NCBI GenBank assembly: GCA_050742455.1
Contig: JBOGIG010000073.1
Location: 1-12,834 of the forward strand
Origin: JBOGIG01 sp050742455
Lineage (GTDB): Bacteria > Actinomycetota > Acidimicrobiia > Acidimicrobiales > JBOGIG01
Reading direction: 5' to 3'
DNA: 12,834 nucleotides
In this document: positions 1 to 5,588 of the stretch, piece by piece
Layout of the letters: the number at the start of each line of letters is the position of its first letter
Position numbering within the stretch: the first letter of the stretch is position 1
Notes under the pieces: model-generated
Seen by the model: the letters and a program-made list of their open reading frames with translations, nothing else
What the model was told of the DNA's origin: nothing
The model's database searches: none
Position numbers and translations under genes: made by a program

Positions 1-74
1 CGCAAACGTTCGCGCGCTTGACAGGCCGAGTGGCTCCCGAGATCATCGTGTCAGCCGGTCGAAGCGGACGCGAA

Positions 75-128
75 GTGGTCCCATGCTTCTGGCAACGAGG
101 TGGTCCCTTAAGACTGGCAAGCGACACA
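75..128. mobile_element. End of an IS21-family-type insertion sequence (partial)
   Basis: Two 21-bp direct repeats with a 25-bp period lie at 75-95 and 100-120. Each begins GTGGTCCC and ends CTGGCAA, and the second is followed at once by GCGACACA, ending at about 128. Read outward on the minus strand, this gives a terminus starting TGTGTCGC, then TTGCCAG and GGGACCAC. IS21-family elements are known for long ends carrying several subterminal repeats of this kind and for TG...CA tips. The transposase genes would lie left of the window. Bases 1-21 read as a short basic tail ending in TGA, which could be the last codons of an istB-like gene, but that is too short to call. No target duplication can be identified with only one end present. 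Confidence 0.5.
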
Positions 129-240
129 CAAGGAGTCGCTGAGAATATAAATGATGCGCACATAACAGCGACTGGCTCGTCGTCTCATTCGCCAGTCCTG
201 GCCATCGGTCAGCAACTCACCCTCAATCCGGCCGCTTGAG

Positions 241-261
241 GTTCGGGACTTCGTCCCGAAC
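241..261. promoter_or_regulatory. Perfect palindrome upstream of the antitoxin gene
   Basis: Two perfect 9-bp arms (GTTCGGGAC and GTCCCGAAC) are separated by TTC. The element ends 29 bp before the antitoxin start. RHH antitoxins usually repress their own promoter through palindromes, so this is a candidate operator. It could equally fold as an RNA hairpin that ends transcription coming from the IS side, but no T-run follows it. Between the palindrome and the ATG, TAGCAT at 278-283 is a possible -10 box, which would give a nearly leaderless mRNA. No Shine-Dalgarno sequence is visible. Confidence 0.4.
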
Positions 262-290
262 GGAGTACCTGAAGTAATAGCATAACGTGC

Positions 291-533
291 ATGCGCACTA
301 CGATTCATCTCGACGATGACGTCCTGTTCGCGGTTCAGGAGCGAGCACAACGTGAGAAGCGCACCGCCGGTCAGGTCCTGTCGGATCTGGCCCGCCAGGC
401 ACTGATCGGCCATCCGGCGCCAGCAGAAGGACGGACGGAGAAGGGTGGCCATGGTTTCCAGGCACTGCCGCGGCGCGGCGTAGCCGTCTCCAACACTTTG
501 ATCGACCGACTCCGCCAAGACGAACCGGAGTGA
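291..533 (+). CDS. VapB-like ribbon-helix-helix antitoxin, apparently orphan
   Basis: The 80-residue protein begins with the N-terminal beta-strand pattern of RHH/CopG-Arc DNA-binding proteins (RTTIHLDDDVL, residues 2-12), followed by a charged amphipathic helix (residues 13-40). The C-terminal part contains FQALPRRG and NTLIDRLRQDE, which match the toxin-embracing tail of actinobacterial VapB antitoxins. In that family the protein neutralises a PIN-domain RNase (VapC) and represses the vapBC promoter. The normal partner would overlap or follow directly. Here the GTGA overlap typical of such pairs is present at 530-533, but the toxin frame stops after ten codons. The ATG at 291 is the only start that includes the whole RHH strand, and no ribosome-binding site precedes it. 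An intact toxin elsewhere could still be regulated by this protein. The family call is fairly sure; the orphan status is inferred from the broken downstream frame. Confidence 0.75.
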   Translation: MRTTIHLDDDVLFAVQERAQREKRTAGQVLSDLARQALIGHPAPAEGRTEKGGHGFQALPRRGVAVSNTLIDRLRQDEPE

Positions 534-562
534 GTCGGGCTGTGGACCTTTGCGCTACTTGA
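530..562 (+). pseudogene. Stub of a vapC-like toxin gene
   Basis: A GTG at 530 overlaps the antitoxin stop (GTGA) and reads VSRAVDLCAT before TGA at 560-562. VapC proteins usually begin with a short polar start, then LLDVN and a hydrophobic run. The stub has SRA, then VDL, and in the next frame ALLD (GCGCTACTTGAC at 552-563), which looks like a frameshifted remnant of that start. The rest of a ~130-codon toxin is absent, because the 3' end of the PilP-like gene occupies the following DNA from 555. The remnant is very short and chance resemblance is possible. Confidence 0.3.
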
Positions 563-1226
563 CTGTTTGTTGACCCTTGCACAGCAAGAAGCTGGAGTCC
601 CCGTACTGGAACTCGCCGCAACCGGTGGACAGCGATAGGGCTATCACTCGGAAGAACTGGTCGAAGACCTGGCCGACTCCCACCTGATAGAGCGTTCCGT
701 CCACCCCGACACTGGCCATGACGTTGGATCCCGATGGGTAGACATCGACGACCTTGACCACGTGAGTGGTCGGCGCTGCAGGCGGTGGCGCGCCGCCGCT
801 GGAAGGTGAAGTGGCCGGGGGCACGGTTGCCGGCGGCGAGCCAGCTGGTGGGGTGAGCCCGGTCGTGGCAGTCGTGGCTGTCGGCACCGTCGTTCCCCCT
901 GTCGGGCTGGCCCCTCCGGACGGAGTGGTGGCCGAGGCCGCACTGGGACCCTGTAGGGGAATGAACGGATCCTTGAAGCTGGCCGCCGATGGGTTTTGAA
1001 TCGTGGGCGGAACCGTGGTGGTGGTCGGAACCGACCCTGGATGGGTCGGTGGATGCCTGGGGGGGATGGCAGGGGGTCCAGAAGTCGTTGCACTGTTCGA
1101 CGGGCTCGAACCCTTGGTCAGCTGGGTCAGGGCGAAGATGATGATGACCACGGCCAGGATGGCCCCGAGAATGATCACGATGCGGCGATTGCGGCCCGCG
1201 TTGTCGACGGGACCGGGAGCGCTCAC
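555..1226 (-). CDS. PilP-like type IV pilus inner-membrane protein
   Basis: This 223-residue protein has a short basic N-terminus (NRR, 12-15), one transmembrane segment (about 16-36), a long Ser/Thr/Pro-rich linker (about 38-152) and a compact C-terminal beta-rich domain (about 154-223). The linker contains KDPFIPL (85-91), which resembles the DPF element seen in PilP- and GspC-type pilus and secretion proteins. The C-terminal domain has two cysteines (203, 216) that could form a disulfide outside the membrane. The gene is last in the operon: its GTG start overlaps the PilO stop (GTGA), so it is probably translationally coupled. PilP normally links PilN/PilO to the outer-membrane secretin, and none is expected here, so the domain may act in the cell wall instead. 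The PilP assignment rests on position, architecture and the DPF motif rather than on strong overall similarity. The gene stops against the vapC-like stub. Confidence 0.6.
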   Translation of the reverse strand: MSAPGPVDNAGRNRRIVIILGAILAVVIIIFALTQLTKGSSPSNSATTSGPPAIPPRHPPTHPGSVPTTTTVPPTIQNPSAASFKDPFIPLQGPSAASATTPSGGASPTGGTTVPTATTATTGLTPPAGSPPATVPPATSPSSGGAPPPAAPTTHVVKVVDVYPSGSNVMASVGVDGTLYQVGVGQVFDQFFRVIALSLSTGCGEFQYGDSSFLLCKGQQTVK

Positions 1227-1939
1227 TGGGGCCTGGCCGTGGACGTGGTAGTGCGGGTGGTCGACGGCTTAGTGGTCGAAGTTGTCCCTGGAGTCGTCGC
1301 TTTGGTGGTCGTCGGGGTGCTCGTAGCGGTGGTCTTGGTGGTCTTGGGGGTACTTGTCGTGGTGGTCAGGGCCGATGACACCGCAGTGGCGGTGGTCACG
1401 AAGATGCGCCCGGCCAGCTGCACCGTGAGCGAAGGCGATACCCCGACCTGGGCGGTACTCTTGGCCGCACCGCCGCCCGGGTTGAGCGACACATTGTCGA
1501 TTACCACCAGGCGGGGAAGGGCAGCCAGATCGTTCATGAACTGGAGGATCTGATAGAAGTTTCCGTCCACCGTCAGTCCGATCCTTACCGACGGCGGGGT
1601 CCCGGTGGCCGGCGGGGAGTCGGTGAAGTTGGTCAGGTCGATTCCGGCATCGCTGGCCGCGTTGTACAGCGATATCACCACGGAGGAAATGTCCGGCGTC
1701 TGGGGAATGGCGGCTCGCAGCCGGGTCAGTTCTATTTCGCGCTGGGTCTGGCCATGGGCCTGGGCCTGCAAGGCACTTAGCTGAGCCTGCAGCGTACTGA
1801 CATCGGCCAAGGCGCTGGCAGTGTCGGCCTTGGCCTTCTTGATGGCGCTCTGGCGTGGTGACCACAGGGCCAGGTACCACACGATGATGACCACCACGAT
1901 GGCCAGAGCGGTCACCACCATGAGCGGGCGGCGCTTCAT
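1223..1939 (-). CDS. pilO: Type IV pilus alignment protein PilO with Thr-rich tail
   Basis: The 238-residue protein has a basic start (MKRR), one transmembrane helix (about 7-26), a coiled-coil stretch (about 30-78) and a ferredoxin-like PilO domain (about 80-182). The domain shows the family-typical pattern in which GLTVDGNFYQILQFMNDL is followed by LPRLVVIDNVSL (121-152). PilO pairs with PilN in the inner membrane, and the two align the pilus with the assembly motor. An unusual Thr-rich tail (about 183-238, repeating TTT, STP, TKT) follows the domain. It resembles glycosylated or wall-spanning linkers of actinobacterial surface proteins. The ATG overlaps the stop of the upstream PilM-PilN gene (ATGA), and the GTGA overlap at the other end couples it to the PilP-like gene. 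An AAGGG in the end of the upstream gene is a likely ribosome-binding site. Confidence 0.85.
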   Translation of the reverse strand: MKRRPLMVVTALAIVVVIIVWYLALWSPRQSAIKKAKADTASALADVSTLQAQLSALQAQAHGQTQREIELTRLRAAIPQTPDISSVVISLYNAASDAGIDLTNFTDSPPATGTPPSVRIGLTVDGNFYQILQFMNDLAALPRLVVIDNVSLNPGGGAAKSTAQVGVSPSLTVQLAGRIFVTTATAVSSALTTTTSTPKTTKTTATSTPTTTKATTPGTTSTTKPSTTRTTTSTARPQ

Positions 1940-3681
1940 TGACCAGCGCCCTTGATGTACTGGTCCACTCGTTGGGACGCGGCCGCAGACGTCAGATCGG
2001 CAGTAGAGGTGAAGGTGACGAGACGAGTCGCCCCGGCCTGGCCACCGCCTGGGGGCGGCGGGCGGGACAGCGCCGGCACATAAAGGTTGGTGATGTCGGG
2101 CAGGGTGGCCAGTCGATCAAGCCACGTAGCCAGGGCCGGGGTGTTGGCCAGGTTGGCAAACGGAGGGCTCGGCGCCGGGTCCAGTCCCGAGACGGCCAGG
2201 GTCAAACTCCCCAGGGTGGCGCTCCCGGTGGTGGTCGCCGCCTTGGTCGAACGCTGACCGGAAAAGCTGGTCAGCCAGGTATCGCTGGGCACCACTTGGG
2301 CCAACTGGGACAGGACCTGGCTCCAGGCCACGTCGCCGGCCAGGGCCGAGCGAACCAGACCCTCCTCGCTCGATACCAGGCTGACCTGAGCCGACACATT
2401 GGACAACGCGGCAATTTGACCGCGCAGGGTAGCCGCTCGGGCCTGAGCCTGGCTCTTGGATTTGTGCTGCTCTGCCACCTGGCTTCCCTGACTGGCCCAC
2501 AGCGCCACCAGGCCGGCGATCACTGCGGCCACCAGTGCCGCTGCCACCAGTGCCTCGGACTGCTGTTGGCGGCGGATGACCGCGCCGCGGGGCAGCAGGT
2601 TGATTCGCCTCTGACCCTTTTCCAGAGGCACCGCGGCCAGAGCCAGGCCGACAGGGACAGCCATGAGGGGCGTGGCACGGGCCAGTTGGTCCGGGTCCAG
2701 CCCGATGCGGTTCGGATGGATTCGACCCGTGAGCTGCGCGAACTCAACCGGGTAGGCGGCCGACGAAGCCAGGCTCTCGGCCAGACCGGTTGTCAGGCTC
2801 GCCCCTCCGGTCAACAGAAGGCGGCGCAGGGGCAGGGCCTCAGGCCCGGTCGAGTAGAACTGGACCGAGCCCCTGATTTCCTCGACCAGGGGAGCCAGGC
2901 GCTGATTGACGATGGCCTGAGCCTGGGCAAGGCGGGGGTCCCCGCCCTGCCCGCTGCGGCGCTTCAGATCTTCTGCGGCGTCATGGTCGACACCCATGCC
3001 CGAAACGATGGCCTCGGTGATGCTCTCCCCGCCCGAGCTCAGCACGCGGACGAATCGGGGCAGCCCGTCCTCGTGCACCACCACGCTGGTCACACCCGAG
3101 CCCACGCAAACAATGGCCTCGGCAGCGGCTCCCTCGCCCAAGACGTCGAGGGATGGTTTGACCAGGGAGCGAACCAGGGAGAAGGGTGCGGCATCCACCA
3201 CAGTGGCCCGCAACCCGGCCCGCCGCACGACAGCCAGGTGGGACTCCACCATGGCCTTTTGAGCGGCGGCAATCAGGACGCGCAGTCTGGTATCGCCCTC
3301 CGGGGTGACGAACTCATCGACAACCCGGAAATCGAGCTCGACATCCTCCAACGGCATAGGGATCAAGTCCTGAGCCTGGAAGGGCAGGGCCGCTTCGAGG
3401 TCGGCCATGCTCATATAAGGAAATTCGGTCTGGCGGACGATCAGGCGTTGGTTGGCTACGCCCACCACGACCTGCTTTGACTTGAATCGGACCTCCCGCC
3501 ACAGGCGCTTGACGGCATCGGCCACGACATCCACGTCGTCCACCACCCCGGCCCGCACCGCCCCGATGGGCAGGGAGACCTGGCCGAAGCGGTCTACCGA
3601 GTAGTCGCCGCCATTGAAGCTAACTTCGGCAGCCCTCACGGCGAAGGTCCCGATGTCGAGACCGATTGCCCTACCGGCCAT
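1936..3681 (-). CDS. pilMN: PilM-PilN fusion, type IV pilus assembly
   Basis: This 581-residue protein joins two genes that are normally separate. Residues 1 to ~350 are PilM, an actin-fold ATP-binding cytoplasmic protein. It shows the phosphate-1 motif GLDIGTFAVR (7-16), the conserved block FPYMSMADLEAALPFQAQDL (87-106) and the adenosine motif LTGGASLTTGL (290-300). Residues ~356 to 581 are PilN: the INLLPRG motif (360-366), a transmembrane helix (~376-397), a coiled coil (~400-445) and a periplasmic-type domain with VPSDTWLTSFSG (464-475). In separate systems the INLLP peptide of PilN docks in a PilM cleft; here it sits about ten residues after the end of PilM, so docking would be in cis. 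The frame is open throughout with no internal stop. A GGAG lies 7 nt before the ATG (3689-3692). It follows the HTH gene by 72 nt and probably shares its promoter. Confidence 0.88.
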   Translation of the reverse strand: MAGRAIGLDIGTFAVRAAEVSFNGGDYSVDRFGQVSLPIGAVRAGVVDDVDVVADAVKRLWREVRFKSKQVVVGVANQRLIVRQTEFPYMSMADLEAALPFQAQDLIPMPLEDVELDFRVVDEFVTPEGDTRLRVLIAAAQKAMVESHLAVVRRAGLRATVVDAAPFSLVRSLVKPSLDVLGEGAAAEAIVCVGSGVTSVVVHEDGLPRFVRVLSSGGESITEAIVSGMGVDHDAAEDLKRRSGQGGDPRLAQAQAIVNQRLAPLVEEIRGSVQFYSTGPEALPLRRLLLTGGASLTTGLAESLASSAAYPVEFAQLTGRIHPNRIGLDPDQLARATPLMAVPVGLALAAVPLEKGQRRINLLPRGAVIRRQQQSEALVAAALVAAVIAGLVALWASQGSQVAEQHKSKSQAQARAATLRGQIAALSNVSAQVSLVSSEEGLVRSALAGDVAWSQVLSQLAQVVPSDTWLTSFSGQRSTKAATTTGSATLGSLTLAVSGLDPAPSPPFANLANTPALATWLDRLATLPDITNLYVPALSRPPPPGGGQAGATRLVTFTSTADLTSAAASQRVDQYIKGAGQ

Positions 3682-3700
3682 TAGGACGCTCCGCTCCTCC

Positions 3701-3763
3701 AGATGGCGCGATCATCCAACGAGATGGCGCGGTCATCCAACCAGATGGCGCTGTCATCCAACG
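3701..3763. repeat. Three 21-bp tandem repeats
   Basis: Three head-to-tail units lie at 3701-3721, 3722-3742 and 3743-3763. Each has the form AGATGGCGC, then two variable bases, then TCATCCAAC and one variable base. The units differ at only two or three positions. The TCA in each unit is a TGA on the minus strand in the same frame as the HTH gene, so the stop codon region of that gene is effectively triplicated. The array fills most of the gap between the HTH gene and pilMN. A 21-bp period places units on the same face of the helix, so regulator binding is possible, but simple duplication of the gene end would look the same. Confidence 0.9.
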
Positions 3764-3927
3764 TTTCCCTTTTGCAGGTAGTCGTCAACATCAACCGTGC
3801 CGATCCTCCAGGAACCGCCCACTCTGGTGGCTCGGAGCGACCCAGCCTTGATGAGTCGGTACACGGTCATGGTCGACACCCGCATCAATTCGGCCACCTC
3901 TTGGACGGTAAGAAATCGTTGTTCCAT
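3754..3927 (-). CDS. Small excisionase-type helix-turn-helix DNA-binding protein
   Basis: The 57-residue protein matches the excisionase/BldC-like MerR-type HTH fold almost end to end. FLTVQEVAELMRVSTMTVYR (5-24) is the helix-turn-helix, LIKAGSLRATRVGGSWRI (25-42) forms the wing, and VDVDDYLQ (45-52) is the closing helix. These one-domain proteins bind short DNA repeats. They act as recombination directionality factors in mobile elements or as small transcription regulators in actinobacteria, where versions with this V-S-x-M-T-V-Y-R-L pattern are common. An AAGGAG ribosome-binding site (3938-3943) lies 10 nt before the ATG. The gene is first on the minus-strand transcript and is followed by pilMN after 72 nt, so it is probably co-transcribed with the pilus genes. 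The stop codon falls inside the third 21-bp repeat. No integrase is nearby, so a regulatory role is likelier than excision. The target is unknown. Confidence 0.85.
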   Translation of the reverse strand: MEQRFLTVQEVAELMRVSTMTVYRLIKAGSLRATRVGGSWRIGTVDVDDYLQKGNVG

Positions 3928-3937
3928 GTCCACGGGG

Positions 3938-3943
3938 CTCCTT
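3938..3943 (-). promoter_or_regulatory. Shine-Dalgarno AAGGAG of the HTH gene
   Basis: CTCCTT on the plus strand reads AAGGAG on the minus strand and is complementary to the 3' end of 16S rRNA. It lies 10 nt upstream of the ATG at 3927 and fixes that start. Confidence 0.7.
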
Positions 3944-3960
3944 GGCCGGGCAGGACCAGA

Positions 3961-3975
3961 TCATTGGTAATGATT
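3961..3975. promoter_or_regulatory. Candidate operator palindrome in the HTH/pil leader
   Basis: ATCATT and AATGAT form perfect 6-bp arms around GGT. The site lies just downstream of the expected transcription start (about 3984) of the minus-strand promoter and before the HTH start. A repressor bound here would block early elongation. It is a candidate site for autoregulation by the HTH protein or for another regulator. Confidence 0.45.
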
Positions 3976-3990
3976 GCTACTCACGCGCAA

Positions 3991-4019
3991 CTTTAGGTAA
4001 CAGCTTGAACAATGTCAAC
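3991..4019 (-). promoter_or_regulatory. Sigma70-type promoter for the HTH-pilMN-pilO-pilP operon
   Basis: Read on the minus strand, TTGACA (4014-4019) is followed after exactly 17 bp by TAAAGT (3991-3996). The -35 box is a perfect match to the consensus and the -10 box matches at four of six positions. The start point would fall near 3984, about 57 nt before the HTH ATG. This is the best promoter in the window. It contrasts with the weak or absent signals before the plus-strand genes. Confidence 0.7.
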
Positions 4020-4349
4020 ACCTACAACAGGTGAATCGGCGCGTTGGGGGATCCACTTGAACGTAGAAAGCCTGGGCGACGTCGGTCCCTCGCTGGTCCG
4101 TCGCTCCACCCAGACGTCAAGACCATCCGTCCTTCTTGGCTTTGGGTGCTCTGTCCTGACGTGGGGGACCCCGTCGACTCCCACGAGGTATCAGGCGTCC
4201 AACCTTCGGTTCGGCGCGGTCACGAACTAGTTGAAACCAGATCCTCGACGGGTGTTGACATTCCCGTGCACATCAGCCCAGTCGGAACGGGCATGTCCGC
4301 TGCTGTTCTTACCCTGAAACTCTTTCTTTTGGAGGTTCCTTCGCTGATA
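4020..4349. other. Intergenic region with no convincing gene
   Basis: Between the pilus promoter and the cupin gene I see no supported gene. Open frames exist on both strands (63 residues on minus at 3993-4184; a long plus frame running antisense through the cupin), but they have no ribosome-binding site and no family pattern. The recognisable content is a small inverted repeat CACCT/AGGTG at about 4020-4034 and direct repeat copy A at 4196-4280. The composition is less GC-rich than the neighbouring pilus genes, which fits acquired or degraded DNA. Confidence 0.5.
4196..4280 (+). repeat. Copy A of a diverged ~85-bp direct repeat
   Basis: This stretch aligns with 5502-5588 in the same orientation, starting with the identical AACCTTCGGTTCGGCG and continuing through GTCACGA, GTTGA, CCAG, GACATTCC, CATCA and CCCAG. 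By eye the identity is about three quarters with a single 3-base indel. Differences fall largely at third codon positions of one plus-strand frame, which reads PSVRRGHELVETRS followed by TGVDIP here. Copy A carries a partly mismatched version of the hairpin in copy B. It lies about 70 bp downstream of the cupin stop. Confidence 0.75.
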
Positions 4350-4715
4350 TCAGCTCGGTTGGGCGTAGTTGCCCATACCGGCGAAGTCGATGACGATGCA
4401 CGGCTCTTCGCCGACTGTCCAACCATCGTGACCCGGTGGAATCGAGACGACGTCACCCGGTCCAATCTCGAGTTCCTTGCCGTCGTCCATCCGTACCAAT
4501 TGACGACCGGACACCACATAACCGAGATGTGGAGCCTGGCAGCTATCGGTGCCGGCGATCGGCTTTACATGGTCCGACCACTTCCAACCAGGGTGAAAGG
4601 TCGCTCGACCGACCACCCCTCCACCTACGTTTACGAGTTCAACGTGTCCCTTGTCGTCATTGAATGCCCGCTTCTCATCCGCAGAATCAAAGCTCTTCCG
4701 CTCGAGGTCTGCCAT
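4350..4715 (-). CDS. Small single-domain cupin protein
   Basis: The 121-residue protein is a one-domain cupin. A first strand block GRATFHPGWKWSDHVKP (36-52) leads to HLGYVVSGRQLVRMDDGKE (63-81) and the second cupin motif GPGDVVSIPPGHDGWTVGEE (85-104). Candidate metal ligands are H41, H49, H63 and H96, but the spacing does not give the full classic HxH-E-H set, so binding of a catalytic metal is uncertain. The substrate is unknown. I chose the ATG at 4715 rather than the one nine codons upstream because GGGAGG (4721-4726) lies 5 nt before it. A weak promoter (AGACAA at 4766-4771 and TTTCTA at 4743-4748 on the plus strand, 17 bp apart) would serve it. It is a single gene within the segment bounded by the direct repeats, beside a dead methyltransferase, and is probably an accessory gene. 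Confidence 0.8.
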   Translation of the reverse strand: MADLERKSFDSADEKRAFNDDKGHVELVNVGGGVVGRATFHPGWKWSDHVKPIAGTDSCQAPHLGYVVSGRQLVRMDDGKELEIGPGDVVSIPPGHDGWTVGEEPCIVIDFAGMGNYAQPS

Positions 4716-4742
4716 TGCACCCTCCCTCATTGGTGGAGCCAT

Positions 4743-4771
4743 TTTCTATCCCACCGATGCTCACAAGACAA
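4743..4771 (-). promoter_or_regulatory. Weak candidate promoter of the cupin gene
   Basis: On the minus strand TTGTCT (4766-4771) and TAGAAA (4743-4748) are 17 bp apart. Each matches the sigma70 consensus at four of six positions. The start point would fall about 20 nt before the cupin ATG at 4715, leaving room for the GGGAGG site. Confidence 0.3.
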
Positions 4772-4893
4772 GGGACTCCTTGGCAAGTGACACGACCGAC
4801 CCCACGACTGACAAACTGCTTGTTTGGAGGAGCACGGAGTTGGATCTGACCGCACTTTCCCCAGCAATCGGGGCGGAAGAAGTTTATGTCTGC

Positions 4894-5422
4894 CTACGAC
4901 GCCTGCGCCGTCACCCAGCCCAACTCCGAGACGATCCGGACCCCTAGACCCGAGTCGTACAAAGGCGTAAGGGTCTCCGCCAACGCCGCGAAGAAGGCGT
5001 CATAGCCGATCAACTCGATTGCCGGGATCGCCGGTCCGGCAGCGGCCAGGGCACGGACCTGTGGGAACGTCCGGCCACTCGTTGATCGCCTCGACGGTGC
5101 CCCGTTCGACCACGTCGAAGCTATCTGGTACGAAAGGAAGGTCGAACATGTCGCCGACCCGGAAATCTCCATCCGGGGTGCGTGCCCTGGCGATCTGGAT
5201 CAGCGCCTCGGAAGCGTCGAGACCGGCCACTTCGGCACCTCGCCGCCGCGCCGTACTTGACGCCAGACCTGACCCACATGCGATGTCGAGGTAGCGGGTG
5301 CCAGCACCCACCTCGACGCGGTCGAAGATCAGGTCGTTGGCCGCTCTCGCGTAAGGCTCATTCAAGTAGGCCCATTCCAATGCCCTGGCTCCCCAGCCTT
5401 GTCCCGCTTCTTCCCACCCCAC
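4894..5422 (-). pseudogene. Broken class I SAM-dependent methyltransferase
   Basis: The first part reads WGARALEWAYLNEPYARAAN (10-29), then YLDIACGSG (44-52, the SAM-binding glycine motif) and VAGLDASE (65-72), then GDFRVGDMFDLPF (84-96). This is a clear Rossmann-fold methyltransferase with a GTG start at 5422 and a GGAGG about 9 nt before it (5432-5438). After SFDVV the frame jumps straight to ERGTVEAINEWPDV (near 5110), a block that belongs near the C-terminus in this family. A central piece of about 70 residues, including the post-motif region and part of the beta-sheet, is therefore missing. Near 5060 the frame then shifts, and the tail QVRALAAAGPAIPAIELIGY continues in another frame to a stop at 4894. 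Both lesions would abolish activity. The intact family is around 270 residues; substrates are mostly unassigned. Confidence 0.8.
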
Positions 5423-5497
5423 CTACTAACGCCTCCTCTTGGTGCCAGCAGATCAAACGTTACAACTTCTCCTGTTCAAGTGACCCACCTTGTTAGC

Positions 5498-5588
5498 GCC
5501 GAACCTTCGGTTCGGCGTGGTGGTCACGACCTGGTTGACGCCAGGTCCGGGGCAGGTGCCGACATTCCGTGGGGCATCACCCCAGCCA
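5498..5588 (+). repeat. Copy B of the ~85-bp direct repeat, with perfect hairpin
   Basis: This copy pairs with the repeat at 4196-4280. Its first part is a perfect hairpin, GCCGAACC and GGTTCGGC around TTC (5498-5516). The plus frame reads PSVRRGGHDLVDARS followed by GAGADIP. The right end overlaps the last codons of the prepilin peptidase on the other strand. The hairpin lies about 60 nt past the peptidase stop and might help end that transcript, although no T-run follows it in that direction. Confidence 0.75.

Noticed and set aside
18..239. A 73-codon plus-strand frame at the window start
   Set aside because: It runs through the IS-type terminal repeats, has no ribosome-binding site and shows no family pattern.
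1939..3480. A 513-codon open frame on the plus strand opposite pilMN
   Set aside because: It is antisense to a protein with clear PilM and PilN motifs, its translation is low-complexity Gly/Arg/Gln-rich, and long antisense frames are expected in GC-rich genes.
3701..3763. The 21-bp repeats as a CRISPR array
   Set aside because: The units are directly adjacent with no spacers, and no cas gene is near.
3993..4184. A 63-codon minus-strand frame upstream of the HTH gene
   Set aside because: It overlaps the strong promoter, lacks a ribosome-binding site and resembles no family I know.
4044..4790. A 248-codon plus-strand frame across the cupin gene
   Set aside because: Most of it is antisense to the cupin. 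Only the short stretch in repeat copy A shows a coding-like substitution pattern, which is reported as a repeat.
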